From: Portibacter lacus
GTDB lineage: Bacteria; Bacteroidota; Bacteroidia; Chitinophagales; Saprospiraceae
Length of the DNA: 64,000 bases
Direction: 5' to 3'
Assembly (NCBI RefSeq): GCF_021533215.1
Contig: NZ_JAJNKA010000005.1
Location: 186,001 to 250,000 of the forward strand
Numbering within the stretch: the first letter of the stretch is position 1; each line of letters opens with the position of its first letter. Shown here in pieces: positions 8,528 to 17,787 of this stretch. The notes under the pieces were generated by a model. The model saw nothing but the letters and a program-made list of their open reading frames with translations. It ran no database searches and had not been told where the DNA came from. The position numbers were made by a program, and so were the translations under genes.

Positions 8528-9538
8528 ATGCTAAATAATAAATCTATCCTAATAACAGGAGGAACAGGATCCCTAGGAAAAGCACTCACCAAAAGAATTT
8601 TTTCTGAGTTCCCTGATGTAAAAAGACTTGTGATTTATTCAAGAGATGAACAAAAACAATTTGTTATGGCTCAAGAATACCCAAATCATAAATATCCACA
8701 AATAAGATTTTTTATAGGTGATGTAAGAGATAAAGAAAGACTTCTAAGGGCTTTTAATGGTATTGATTATGTTATTCATGCAGCAGCAATGAAACATGTT
8801 CACTTAGCGGAATACAATCCTGGAGAATGTATAAAGACTAATATTGGTGGAGCAGAAAATGTAATTAATGCTGCACTTATGTCTGCTGTTACTAACGTTG
8901 TAGCTCTTTCCACAGATAAAGCTTGTGCTCCTATAAATTTATATGGAGCCACGAAACTTACTAGTGATAAACTTTTCATTGCCGCAAATAATATTAGAGG
9001 CACAAATCCTATTAAGTTTTCTGTAGTCAGATACGGAAACGTAATGGGTTCTAATGGATCAGTAATACCGTTTTTTATTAAAAAAAGGGACCAAGGCTTC
9101 CTGCCTATAACTGACACCAGTATGACTAGGTTTAATATATCATTAGATGAAGGAGTCGATATGGTTTTCCATGCCCTTGATAATGCTTGGGGTGGTGAAA
9201 TTTTCATTCCTAAAATTCCCTCTTATAAAATCACCGAGGTTGCGAAAGCCATTGCACCTAATATAGAACATAGAGTTATTGGAATTAGACCTGGTGAAAA
9301 GATTCACGAAGAAATGATTACGTCTTCAGATGCATTTAACACTTATGATCTAGGTGATTATTACACCATTCTTCCTACGATTCCTAACTGGAACCTAGAA
9401 GAATATATTGCAAAACATGATGCAAAACTTGTCCCTAAGGGCTTTAGTTATAATTCAGGAACCAATACTGAATGGGTGAATGCTGAAGAGATAAGAAAAC
9501 TTATACAAGAAAAAGTTGATCCTACTTTTTCGATTTAG
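8528..9538 (+). CDS. pseB: UDP-GlcNAc 4,6-dehydratase (inverting), copy 1
   Basis: First step of pseudaminic acid synthesis: 4,6-dehydration with C5 epimerisation of UDP-GlcNAc. It is a short-chain dehydrogenase of 336 residues with the NAD-binding TGGTGSLG motif near residue 10, AAAMKHVHLAEYNP, and the catalytic set STDKA followed by YGATK. The order pseB-pseC-methylase-pseF-pseGH-pseI that follows fixes the pathway. Copy 2 at 16765 is very similar, with most differences outside the active-site motifs. Confidence 0.95.
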   Translation: MLNNKSILITGGTGSLGKALTKRIFSEFPDVKRLVIYSRDEQKQFVMAQEYPNHKYPQIRFFIGDVRDKERLLRAFNGIDYVIHAAAMKHVHLAEYNPGECIKTNIGGAENVINAALMSAVTNVVALSTDKACAPINLYGATKLTSDKLFIAANNIRGTNPIKFSVVRYGNVMGSNGSVIPFFIKKRDQGFLPITDTSMTRFNISLDEGVDMVFHALDNAWGGEIFIPKIPSYKITEVAKAIAPNIEHRVIGIRPGEKIHEEMITSSDAFNTYDLGDYYTILPTIPNWNLEEYIAKHDAKLVPKGFSYNSGTNTEWVNAEEIRKLIQEKVDPTFSI

Positions 9539-9547
9539 TCGAACTTT

Positions 9548-10699
9548 ATGAAACAAGAAGAAAATATAATCCCATACGGAAGACAGCACATTGATGAAAA
9601 AGATGTCCGTGCTGTTATTGAAACACTTAATTCTGATTTTCTTACTCAAGGTCCTAAAATTAGTGAGTTCGAGCAGAAATTTGCTTCCTATGTAGGAGCC
9701 AAACATGCTGTAGCGGTTAATAATGCTACTGCTGGGCTTCACTTAGCCGTTCTCGCCCTAGGATTACAAAAAGGACAAAAAGTTATTACAACACCCATAA
9801 CTTTTGCTGCATCTGCTAATTGTGTAAGATATGCAGGAGGAGAGGTTTGGTTCGCAGATATAGATAAAAAGACATATAACTTATCATTAGTAGCAACAAA
9901 AAAGCTTATTGAATCTAAACCTAAGGGTTTCTTTACTGGGATTATTCCGGTTGATTTTGCAGGTCTACCAGTTAACACCGAAGAGTTTCGAAATCTAGCT
10001 AATGAACACAACTTATGGATAATAGAAGATGCTTGTCATGCACCTGGAGGATCCTTCCAAGATTCTAAAGGAGTTATTCAAAAATGCGGTAACTGTGCTT
10101 ATTCTGATATGTCTATATTTTCTTTTCATCCAGTAAAACATATTGCTTGTGGCGAAGGAGGAATGATCACTACTAATTCCGATCAACATGCTAAAAAACT
10201 TCGATTACTGAGATCACATGGCATCACCAAAGAAAATATGACAGTTAATCATGGTGGTTGGTTTTATGAAATGCAAGAATTAGGATTTAATTATCGATTA
10301 ACCGATATACAGTCCGCCCTCGGAATTACTCAACTTTTAAAGAACGATGAAGGAGTAAAGAGAAGAAACGAAATAGCATCAAAATATAAAGAAGCATTTC
10401 GTGGAAAATTGAGTTTCCAAGATCTTCCAGAAGGTCATTATAATGCGCATCATTTATTTGTTATTGAAGTCGAAAAAAGAAAAGAATTATACGACTTCTT
10501 AAGAACACATAATATTTTTGCACAGATACATTACATCCCTGTTCACACATTACCTTATTACAAACAAATAGGCTACGATGGTGCAGCACTAAAAAACGCT
10601 GAAGACTATTATAAAAAATGCATTAGTATTCCTATGTTTCCTTCATTAACGGATGAAGAACAGGATTATGTAATTAATAAAGTGCTCGCCTTCATATAA
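9548..10699 (+). CDS. pseC: UDP-4-amino-4,6-dideoxy-AltNAc transaminase, copy 1
   Basis: PLP aminotransferase of the DegT family (383 residues) that aminates C4 of the PseB product. Motifs are the start region IIPYGRQHIDEKDV, FLTQGPKISEFEQKFA, the cofactor Asp in IEDACHAPGG, and the Schiff-base Lys in FSFHPVKHIACGEGG. It lies 9 bases after pseB and shares its gene order with copy 2 (17788). Confidence 0.95.
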   Translation: MKQEENIIPYGRQHIDEKDVRAVIETLNSDFLTQGPKISEFEQKFASYVGAKHAVAVNNATAGLHLAVLALGLQKGQKVITTPITFAASANCVRYAGGEVWFADIDKKTYNLSLVATKKLIESKPKGFFTGIIPVDFAGLPVNTEEFRNLANEHNLWIIEDACHAPGGSFQDSKGVIQKCGNCAYSDMSIFSFHPVKHIACGEGGMITTNSDQHAKKLRLLRSHGITKENMTVNHGGWFYEMQELGFNYRLTDIQSALGITQLLKNDEGVKRRNEIASKYKEAFRGKLSFQDLPEGHYNAHHLFVIEVEKRKELYDFLRTHNIFAQIHYIPVHTLPYYKQIGYDGAALKNAEDYYKKCISIPMFPSLTDEEQDYVINKVLAFI

Positions 10700-10710
10700 A
10701 AAAAATCAAT

Positions 10711-11355
10711 ATGAATACAGAACAAATTAGCTTTTGGACAGGAGAGTTTGGGGAGAAATACACTGAAAGAAATTCATATGATTCCGAGGGCTGGGATGAA
10801 TTCTATCGTAACAATTGGGGATCGACCAAACCTGAAATGAATGATGAGTTTTTAGGTCATTTACCTAAAAGCTCTAAAATTTTAGAAGTTGGAAGTAATA
10901 CAGGAATGCAATTAAATGGATTACAGCGTAATGGATTTAAACAATTATATGGAGTAGAATTGCAACGATATGCTGTCGAACGTTCCAAAGACTTTACTAA
11001 AAATGTAAATCTTATTCAAGGAAGTGGTTTTGATTTACCTTTTAAAGATGAGTTTTTTGATGTCACTTGTACGAATGGTGTTTTGATACATATTGCACCC
11101 AAAGATTTACCAAAAATAATGGGAGAGATGTATAGAACGTCCAAAAAGCACATTTGGGGTTTTGAATATTTTGATAAAGAAATAACTGAAATAAACTATC
11201 GTGGTAATATAGGTTATTTATGGAAAGCAGATTATGCAAAAATCTTTATGGAGCAGTTTCCTGATTTAATATTAGTCAAAAAAAAGATGTTTCCTTATGT
11301 GTCAGCTACGGAGAAAGGAAATATTGATTGCATGTATCTTCTAGAAAAGTCTTGA
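10711..11355 (+). CDS. Pseudaminic-acid-biosynthesis-associated methylase, copy 1
   Basis: A 214-residue SAM methyltransferase of the family that co-occurs with pse operons. The N-terminus has the characteristic FWTGEFGEKYTERN, the SAM motif is ILEVGSNTGMQL near residue 57, and the acceptor side shows CTNGVLIHIAPKDL. The reaction it performs on the sugar or its acceptor is not established by sequence. It overlaps pseF by one base (TGATG). Its partner at 18948 is nearly identical in the central 100 residues. Confidence 0.88.
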   Translation: MNTEQISFWTGEFGEKYTERNSYDSEGWDEFYRNNWGSTKPEMNDEFLGHLPKSSKILEVGSNTGMQLNGLQRNGFKQLYGVELQRYAVERSKDFTKNVNLIQGSGFDLPFKDEFFDVTCTNGVLIHIAPKDLPKIMGEMYRTSKKHIWGFEYFDKEITEINYRGNIGYLWKADYAKIFMEQFPDLILVKKKMFPYVSATEKGNIDCMYLLEKS

Positions 11356-12047
11356 TGAAAATACTATGTATTATCCCTGCTCGTGGTGGGAGTAAACGAA
11401 TTCCTAGAAAAAATATAAAACCTTTTTTAGGAAAACCTATTTTATCTTATCCTATTTCAGCAGCAAAAAAAAGCGGTATTTTCTCAGAAATAATGGTTTC
11501 CACTGATGATGATGAAATCGCTGAAATTGCAAATATATCTGGTGCAGAAGTACCATTTCTCAGAAGTATAAAAAATGCGGATGACTTTGCCACAACAGCA
11601 GATGTGTTGCTTGAAGTACTAAAAAAATATCAAGATTTAGGTCAAGAATTTGAATTCGCATGTTGCATTTATCCCACTGCACCTTTTGTAACTAGTGAAA
11701 AATTAAAAGAGGCATTTTCTGTTTTAAAAAGTCAATGCAAAGATGTAGTTATTCCAGTATTACCGTATGAGCACCCAATTCAACGTGCACTATTTATTGA
11801 AAAAGGTCGACTATCAATGCTTCATCCGGAAAATACATCAATCCGTTCACAGGATTTACCAAGACGTTACCATGATAGTGGTCAATTTTACTTTTTTAAA
11901 GTGTCATCTTTCTTGGCTCAAAAAACACTTTGGATGAAAGATACTGGAGCTATTACATTATCTCATTTATTAGCCCACGATATTGATTCACCTGAAGACT
12001 GGAAAATTGCAGAAATGAAATATACACTAATCCAAAGTGGGCAATAA
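11355..12047 (+). CDS. pseF: CMP-pseudaminic acid cytidylyltransferase, copy 1
   Basis: Activates pseudaminic acid with CTP. The 230-residue protein starts MKILCIIPARGGSKRIPRKN, the CTP-binding signature of CMP-sialate-type synthetases; the acceptor region reads CIYPTAPFVT and RSQDLPRRYHDSGQFYFF. An upstream in-frame ATG at 11328 lies inside the methylase and is rejected, because the overlap start at 11355 matches the family N-terminus and copy 2. The 3' end overlaps the GTG start of pseGH. Confidence 0.94.
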   Translation: MKILCIIPARGGSKRIPRKNIKPFLGKPILSYPISAAKKSGIFSEIMVSTDDDEIAEIANISGAEVPFLRSIKNADDFATTADVLLEVLKKYQDLGQEFEFACCIYPTAPFVTSEKLKEAFSVLKSQCKDVVIPVLPYEHPIQRALFIEKGRLSMLHPENTSIRSQDLPRRYHDSGQFYFFKVSSFLAQKTLWMKDTGAITLSHLLAHDIDSPEDWKIAEMKYTLIQSGQ

Positions 12048-13464
12048 ACAAAGAATCTTTTTTAGAGCGGATGCTAGTGGAAAAATTGGACTTGGTCATG
12101 TTATTAGAAGCTTGGCCCTTGCAGAAATGCTGGGTGATGATTATTATAAGATCTTTCTCTCACGAAATTTAAACACTTCCATAGCCGAGAATGTCACTCG
12201 TGTATGCGATGAATTAATAACTTTAGATTCAGAAGATGAAGAGATCTCCAAAATTAAAAAATCCTACAAAGAAGGAGATATTATTGTTTTAGATGGCTAT
12301 CAATTTAATTATGAATACCAAACGAGTCTCTTCAATCATGGATTCAAAATTGCTTCTATTGATGATATTAGTAATACCACATTTAATACTCAGGTGATCA
12401 TAAATCATGGTGGAGGATTTTCAGCATCAGATTATCAAGATCTTGGAAATTCTATTTACTTTTTAGGTCCGAAATATGCATTACTGAGGCCTGCTTTTAT
12501 AAGTGCTGCTAAGGAAAAGAAATCCTCATTGAACATGACCGATAGCATTTTTATCTGTTTTGGGGGAGCAGATCCCAATAACGAAACCCTAAGAACATTA
12601 GAGTTCTGTATTGAGCAAGGGTATGAAGAATTGCACATTGTAATCGGAGCTGCTTATAACCATAAGGCTCAGCTTTTAGATAAAATAAAGCAAAAAGGTA
12701 TAAACGCTTCATTGTATGTTAATGTGAGTGCTGAAGAAATGGTAATAATCATGAAGAAATGTGAAATAGGCATTACTTCACCATCTACTGTATCTTATGA
12801 GTTTTTATCAGTCAATGCTCGTTTATTTCTTAAGGTGATTGCTGATAATCAAAAAAGAATTTACAAGTATATGCTTGAAAATTCTTTAGCTAAACCTTTA
12901 GAAAAACTGCCTAGAAAAGAAGATATAACAGTTCAATGTTATGAGAAGTCTACCATTTTTGATGGGCAACAGAAAGAAAAATATCAACAATTATTTGAAG
13001 GGTTATCTCTAAATTTAAGACCTGCTCAGAAAATGGACTCCCTGCTGTATTTTAACTGGGCTAATGACCCTAGTGTTAGGATACATTCTTTTAGTAGTGA
13101 AGAAATTAAGCTTAAAGATCATCAAACTTGGTTTGATAATAAATTGACTTCTGCAGATACCTATTTATTCGTAGTTCATCAAAATCTAGAGCCGATAGGT
13201 CAGATACGGCTCGAAATTATAGATAACAACGCTTTAATAAGTTATTCTATCGCTGCACAATACAGAGGGAAAGGATATTCAAAATTTGTCCTGCAATTAG
13301 GAATCAATAAAATTAAAGAAGTAAAAAAAGATATTAAAGAAGTCTATGGCTTTGTTAAAATTTCTAACATCGCTTCGTGTAAAGTATTCAAAAGACTTAA
13401 TTTTAAAGAACAACAAACTGATCTATACCCCAAATCATTAAAATTTACAAAAAATGTCATTTAA
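12037..13464 (+). CDS. PseG hydrolase - PseH N-acetyltransferase fusion, copy 1
   Basis: One 475-residue chain joins two pathway enzymes. Residues 1 to about 325 are PseG, the UDP-sugar hydrolase, with the catalytic His in the loop GKIGLGHVIRSLALAEML, FICFGGADPNN, and the uracil-side motif near ITSPSTVSYEF. Residues about 328-475 are a GNAT acetyltransferase (PseH, C4 N-acetylation): LNLRPAQKMDSLLYFNWAND, then SYSIAAQYRGKGYS with the acetyl-CoA loop. In Campylobacter and Helicobacter these are separate genes. The start is GTG, overlapping pseF by 11 bases. The order of action (PseH before PseG) is the reverse of the domain order. Confidence 0.9.
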   Translation: MGNKQRIFFRADASGKIGLGHVIRSLALAEMLGDDYYKIFLSRNLNTSIAENVTRVCDELITLDSEDEEISKIKKSYKEGDIIVLDGYQFNYEYQTSLFNHGFKIASIDDISNTTFNTQVIINHGGGFSASDYQDLGNSIYFLGPKYALLRPAFISAAKEKKSSLNMTDSIFICFGGADPNNETLRTLEFCIEQGYEELHIVIGAAYNHKAQLLDKIKQKGINASLYVNVSAEEMVIIMKKCEIGITSPSTVSYEFLSVNARLFLKVIADNQKRIYKYMLENSLAKPLEKLPRKEDITVQCYEKSTIFDGQQKEKYQQLFEGLSLNLRPAQKMDSLLYFNWANDPSVRIHSFSSEEIKLKDHQTWFDNKLTSADTYLFVVHQNLEPIGQIRLEIIDNNALISYSIAAQYRGKGYSKFVLQLGINKIKEVKKDIKEVYGFVKISNIASCKVFKRLNFKEQQTDLYPKSLKFTKNVI

Positions 13465-14503
13465 GATAGGAAGTACAATCATTGGGAATAATGAAAAACC
13501 CTTTATTATCGCTGAACTATCGGGAAATCATAATCAATCTTTAGAAAGAGCACTTGAATTAGTACGATTAGCTGCTGCTTCTGGCGCCCATGCTATAAAA
13601 TTACAGACTTATACTGCCGACACAATTACAATGAATGTTAGAGGCGGATTATTTGATATAAATGATTCTAATTCTCTGTGGAAGGGTTATAACTTATATG
13701 ACTTATACAAAGAAGCACACACTCCTTGGGAATGGCATAAAGAAATTTTTGATTTAGCTAATTCACTAGGTATGCAAGCTTTTTCATCACCTTTTGATGA
13801 AACTGCAGTTGATTTTCTCGAAGAACTAAATGTGCCCGCATATAAAATTGCTTCATTTGAGAGTAATCATTTTCCACTTCTAAAGAAAGTAGCCCAGACA
13901 GGTAAGCTAATTTTAATATCTTCTGGAACAAGCAAAATTAATGAGCTGTACGAATCCGTTCAGTATTTAAAGGACAATGGTGCAAGTGATATTATAATTT
14001 TTAAATGTACTTCTACATATCCAGCGAGCGCTGCAGACACTAATGTAAACACTATTCCTGTACTACAAAAGATATTTCCAGATTGTGTAATTGGTTTATC
14101 AGATCATACTATGGGAATAGGTGCATCCATTGCTGCTATTGCTATGGGAGCGAGAGTAATTGAAAAACACTTTACAATATTAAGATCTGAAGGCGGAGTT
14201 GATAGCGCTTTTTCTCTTGAACCTCAAGAATTAAAATTACTAACACATGAGTCAGAGCAAGCTTTTCTTTCATTAGGAAAAATACAGCTTAATACCCAAA
14301 AATCTGAAGAAAAGAGTTTACAATTCAAACGATCTATATACGCACAAGATGAAATTAAAGAGGGTGACATCTTTTCAGCTGAGAATATTAAGGTAATTAG
14401 GCCAGGAGATGGGCTTCATCCGAGGTTTTATGATAACATCATAGGGACCAAATCAAAAAGAAACCTAAAAAAAGGTGATCCCATTAGGATTAGTGATCTA
14501 TAA
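13454..14503 (+). CDS. pseI: Pseudaminic acid synthase, copy 1
   Basis: NeuB-family enzyme (349 residues) condensing the free hexose with phosphoenolpyruvate. The barrel domain shows PFIIAELSGNHNQSLERA, KLQTYTADTIT, FKCTSTYPA and IEKHFTI near the metal site; the C-terminal antifreeze-like SAF domain starts near FKRSIYAQDEI and ends at the stop. It overlaps pseGH by 11 bases and closes the first pse operon. The next gene starts 20 bases later. Confidence 0.94.
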   Translation: MSFKIGSTIIGNNEKPFIIAELSGNHNQSLERALELVRLAAASGAHAIKLQTYTADTITMNVRGGLFDINDSNSLWKGYNLYDLYKEAHTPWEWHKEIFDLANSLGMQAFSSPFDETAVDFLEELNVPAYKIASFESNHFPLLKKVAQTGKLILISSGTSKINELYESVQYLKDNGASDIIIFKCTSTYPASAADTNVNTIPVLQKIFPDCVIGLSDHTMGIGASIAAIAMGARVIEKHFTILRSEGGVDSAFSLEPQELKLLTHESEQAFLSLGKIQLNTQKSEEKSLQFKRSIYAQDEIKEGDIFSAENIKVIRPGDGLHPRFYDNIIGTKSKRNLKKGDPIRISDL

Positions 14504-14523
14504 TCAAATGAAAAAAAGAACAG

Positions 14524-15795
14524 TTGCCCATTAAAGTGCTATTGATCACTTATTATTGGCCACCATCAGCATCTGTAGCAATGCATCGTTGGTATTTTAT
14601 GTCTAAATATCTAGCTCAGTCTGGACTTGATGTACATGTTCTTGCTCCCAAAAACGCCGATTATCCAAGCACTAACCCGAATGTGCAAGAAGAAGTGGAA
14701 AATGTAACATTATTGAGAGAGAACATTTGGGAAGTTCGAAGAATCTTCAATAAATCTACCAAAACCAAAGAAGCAGAAACAGATGGGATATTTTTCAAGG
14801 ATAAAAAGAACTTGAGTCTAAAAGAAAAATTTAGTCTTTGGGTTCGTGGCAATATATTTATTCCAGATGCGAGGGTTCCTTGGTATTTTCAGATCAGAGG
14901 ATTTGTGAAAAATTATATAAAAAAGCATGAAATCGATGTGCTCATAACCACCGGTCCACCTCATTCCATCCACTTGAATGGTCTATATGCTAAGAAAAAA
15001 ACTGACGTGAAGTGGATTGCTGATTTTAGAGATCCTTGGACGACGATCGAATACCATGATAAGATGCCCATGACTGCTTTTGCTAGAAACAAACATCAGC
15101 AATTAGAGGGCAAAGTTATGAAAGTAGCTGATCGAGTCATAACCGTTAGTCCAAGTTGGGCTGAAGAATTTCAAAACTTAGGCGCTGAAAAGGTAGACGT
15201 TGTTTATAATGGATACGAAGAGTCTGTTTTTGATATTAAGGCACTTAGTAAAAATGAAAAAATCCAAATTGCTCATTTAGGGACATTAAGAGCTGATAGA
15301 AATCCAGAAAACTTGTGGAAGGCATTGCATAGTTTAAAAGACTCCATTGCTTTTGAATTGAATCTTTATGGAGAAGTTTCACAAGATGTCCGATCGAGTA
15401 TAGAGAACAACAACTTAACGAACTTTACCACTTATAAAGGTCAAGTTTCACATCAGGAAGCATTGAAAGCTATGGTTTCAAGTGATTTATTACTCTTATT
15501 GGTTAATCAAGATGAAAAAAACTCGAAGGGTAGAATTCCTGCTAAAATATTTGAATATCTAAGAAGCGGTTCTAAAATATTAATACTAGAAAATCAAGAA
15601 GGAGATGCCTCAAAGATCACTCAAAAATTTACAAATACAAGAAGTGTAAATTATAATAATTACGAACAGATTTTAGAAGCCGTGCAATCATTAGTAAACA
15701 ATAAAGACTCGTTCACAGATTTAGATCAAGTGAAAACATACAGCAGAGAGAACCAAGCTAGCAATCTTTCTAAAATCATACACGAGCTCGTTTGA
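14524..15795 (+). CDS. Glycosyltransferase family 4
   Basis: GT-B glycosyltransferase of 423 residues. The N-terminal domain begins LLITYYWPPSASVAMHRWY, the acceptor side has WIADFRDPWTTIEYHDK, and the donor side has IAHLGTLRADRNPENLW and KIFEYLRSGSKILIL. The TTG start is the first usable codon: the ATG at 14508 is in another frame and ends within a few codons. It lies between the two pse operons and shares a TTGA junction with the WbpB-like gene. It could transfer one of the locally made sugars. Confidence 0.85.
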   Translation: MPIKVLLITYYWPPSASVAMHRWYFMSKYLAQSGLDVHVLAPKNADYPSTNPNVQEEVENVTLLRENIWEVRRIFNKSTKTKEAETDGIFFKDKKNLSLKEKFSLWVRGNIFIPDARVPWYFQIRGFVKNYIKKHEIDVLITTGPPHSIHLNGLYAKKKTDVKWIADFRDPWTTIEYHDKMPMTAFARNKHQQLEGKVMKVADRVITVSPSWAEEFQNLGAEKVDVVYNGYEESVFDIKALSKNEKIQIAHLGTLRADRNPENLWKALHSLKDSIAFELNLYGEVSQDVRSSIENNNLTNFTTYKGQVSHQEALKAMVSSDLLLLLVNQDEKNSKGRIPAKIFEYLRSGSKILILENQEGDASKITQKFTNTRSVNYNNYEQILEAVQSLVNNKDSFTDLDQVKTYSRENQASNLSKIIHELV

Positions 15796-16757
15796 AAAAT
15801 TATGTAATTATCGGTGCTGCAGGATATATAGCTCCTAGGCATATGAAGGCTATAAAGGAAACTGGCGGCGAGCTTGTTGCTGCCTATGATCCGAATGATT
15901 CGGTAGGTATTATCGATTCCTATTTTCCCAATGCTGCTTTCTTTACAGAGTTTGAACGATTTGATCGGCACTTGGAAAAGCTAAAGAGATTAGGAAAGAA
16001 AGTGGATTATGTAGTTGTTTGCTCTCCGAATTACTTGCATGATGCACATATACGTTTTGGTTTAAGATACGGTGCAGATGTAATTTGCGAAAAGCCTGTA
16101 GTACTAAATCCTTGGAATCTGGACGCACTTGAGGAAATTCAGAAGGAAACAGGAAAACAAATATTCACAATTCTACAGCTAAGGTTGCACAAGAATATTA
16201 TTGCTTTAAAAACCAAAGTAGATCAAGCACCCAAGGGAGCAATCTTTGATCTAGATCTAACTTACATTACTTCTCGTGGACTATGGTATTATACTTCATG
16301 GAAAGGCGATATAGAGAAGTCAGGAGGTATCGCCACAAATATCGGAGTTCATTTTTTCGATATGCTGGGCTGGGTTTTTGGCAATTTAGAAGAAAATATT
16401 GTTCATTTGCATACCCATGATAGAGCAGCTGGTTTGTTAATATTTGAAAAAGCAAGGGTTCGCTGGTTTTTAAGTATTAATTTTGGCACTTTACCAGATA
16501 ATATTAAAGCTAAAGGAATGCGAACCTATCGATCCATTAAAATTGATGGAGAGGAAATAGAATTCAGTGATGGATTTACGGAATTGCATACTCGGAGTTA
16601 TGAGGATATTATAGGTGGAGGAGGTTATGGATTGGCTGCTAGTAAAGATGCCATTGAGGCAGTATATAATATAAGACAAGAAGAACCAGTAGGTTTAAAA
16701 GGTGACTATCACCTATATTGCGAAAAAAAATTAAGTAAACATCCTTTTAATAGATAA
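15792..16757 (+). CDS. Gfo/Idh/MocA oxidoreductase, WbpB/WlbA-like UDP-GlcNAcA 3-dehydrogenase
   Basis: NAD-dependent dehydrogenase of 321 residues. It opens NYVIIGAAGYIAPRHMKAI, the variant Rossmann motif typical of WlbA/WbpB, then VVVCSPNYLHDAHIRFGLRYGAD and the catalytic CEKPVVLNPW. The enzyme oxidises C3 of UDP-N-acetylglucosaminuronic acid, feeding the aminotransferase (2-892) and acetyltransferase (3772-4830). Start is TTG in a TTGA overlap with the GT4 gene. Although it sits between the pse operons, its partners lie 11-15 kb upstream. The UDP-GlcNAc 6-dehydrogenase needed to make its substrate is not in the window. Confidence 0.85.
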   Translation: MKNYVIIGAAGYIAPRHMKAIKETGGELVAAYDPNDSVGIIDSYFPNAAFFTEFERFDRHLEKLKRLGKKVDYVVVCSPNYLHDAHIRFGLRYGADVICEKPVVLNPWNLDALEEIQKETGKQIFTILQLRLHKNIIALKTKVDQAPKGAIFDLDLTYITSRGLWYYTSWKGDIEKSGGIATNIGVHFFDMLGWVFGNLEENIVHLHTHDRAAGLLIFEKARVRWFLSINFGTLPDNIKAKGMRTYRSIKIDGEEIEFSDGFTELHTRSYEDIIGGGGYGLAASKDAIEAVYNIRQEEPVGLKGDYHLYCEKKLSKHPFNR

Positions 16758-16764
16758 TAGAAAA

Positions 16765-17772
16765 ATGTTTAACAATAAATCAATTCTAATTACTGGTGGA
16801 ACAGGATCACTAGGTAAGGCTTTAACCAAAAGAATATTTAAAGAAAATCCTAATATAAAAAGACTTGTGATATTCTCAAGGGATGAACAAAAGCAGTTTG
16901 TGATGGCGCAAGAATATCCTGTAAAAGATTATCCCGCAATCAGATTTTTTATTGGTGACGTAAGAGACAAAGAAAGGTTAATAAGGGCAATGCAAGGTAT
17001 TGACTATGTTATCCATGCAGCTGCAATGAAGCATGTTCACTTAGCAGAATATAATCCATCTGAATGCATTAAAACTAATGTGGGAGGTGCTGAAAACGTT
17101 ATTTATGCAGCTTTGGAAACTTGTGTTCAAAGAGTTGTAGCCCTATCAACTGATAAGGCATGTGCACCTATCAATCTTTATGGTGCTACAAAATTAACAA
17201 GTGACAAACTCTTTGTAGCTGCAAATAATATAAGCGGCCCAAATCCAATAAAGTTCTCTGTGGTCCGTTATGGAAATGTAATGGGCTCAAATGGCTCTGT
17301 GATTCCTTTCTTTATTAAAAAAAGAAGTGAAGGGTTCCTACCAATTACGGATAAAAATATGACGAGATTTAACATATCCTTAGACGGTGGTGTAGACATG
17401 GTATTTCATGCTTTAGAACATTCATGGGGTGGAGAGATTTTTATTCCAAAGATCCCATCTTACAAGATCACAGAAGTCGCAATGGCTATCGCTCCTAATA
17501 TAGAGCACAGGGAAATAGGTATACGTCCTGGAGAAAAAATTCATGAGGAAATGATTACTTCTTCAGACTCTTTCAATACTTATGATTTAGGTAAATATTA
17601 TACTATTCTTCCATCGGTCGTTAAATGGGACTTAGACCAATACATTTCTCATTTTAACGCAAAAAAAGTTAAACAGGGGTTTAGTTACAATTCTGGTGAT
17701 AATAATCAATGGATAAAGGCTTCTGAGCTGCGAAGATTTATAAAAGAACATGTCGATACAACTTTTGAATAA
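16765..17772 (+). CDS. pseB: UDP-GlcNAc 4,6-dehydratase (inverting), copy 2
   Basis: Second PseB, 335 residues, with the same TGGTGSLG, AAAMKHV and STDKA/YGATK motifs as copy 1. Nucleotide differences are spread over third codon positions, so the duplication is old or the copies came from different donors. The gene starts 7 bases after the WbpB-like dehydrogenase and leads the second complete pse operon. Confidence 0.95.
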   Translation: MFNNKSILITGGTGSLGKALTKRIFKENPNIKRLVIFSRDEQKQFVMAQEYPVKDYPAIRFFIGDVRDKERLIRAMQGIDYVIHAAAMKHVHLAEYNPSECIKTNVGGAENVIYAALETCVQRVVALSTDKACAPINLYGATKLTSDKLFVAANNISGPNPIKFSVVRYGNVMGSNGSVIPFFIKKRSEGFLPITDKNMTRFNISLDGGVDMVFHALEHSWGGEIFIPKIPSYKITEVAMAIAPNIEHREIGIRPGEKIHEEMITSSDSFNTYDLGKYYTILPSVVKWDLDQYISHFNAKKVKQGFSYNSGDNNQWIKASELRRFIKEHVDTTFE

Positions 17773-17787
17773 GAATTTAAGAATAAC

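Noticed and set aside
8800-9207. 135-residue minus-strand ORF
   Set aside because: Antisense shadow of pseB copy 1.
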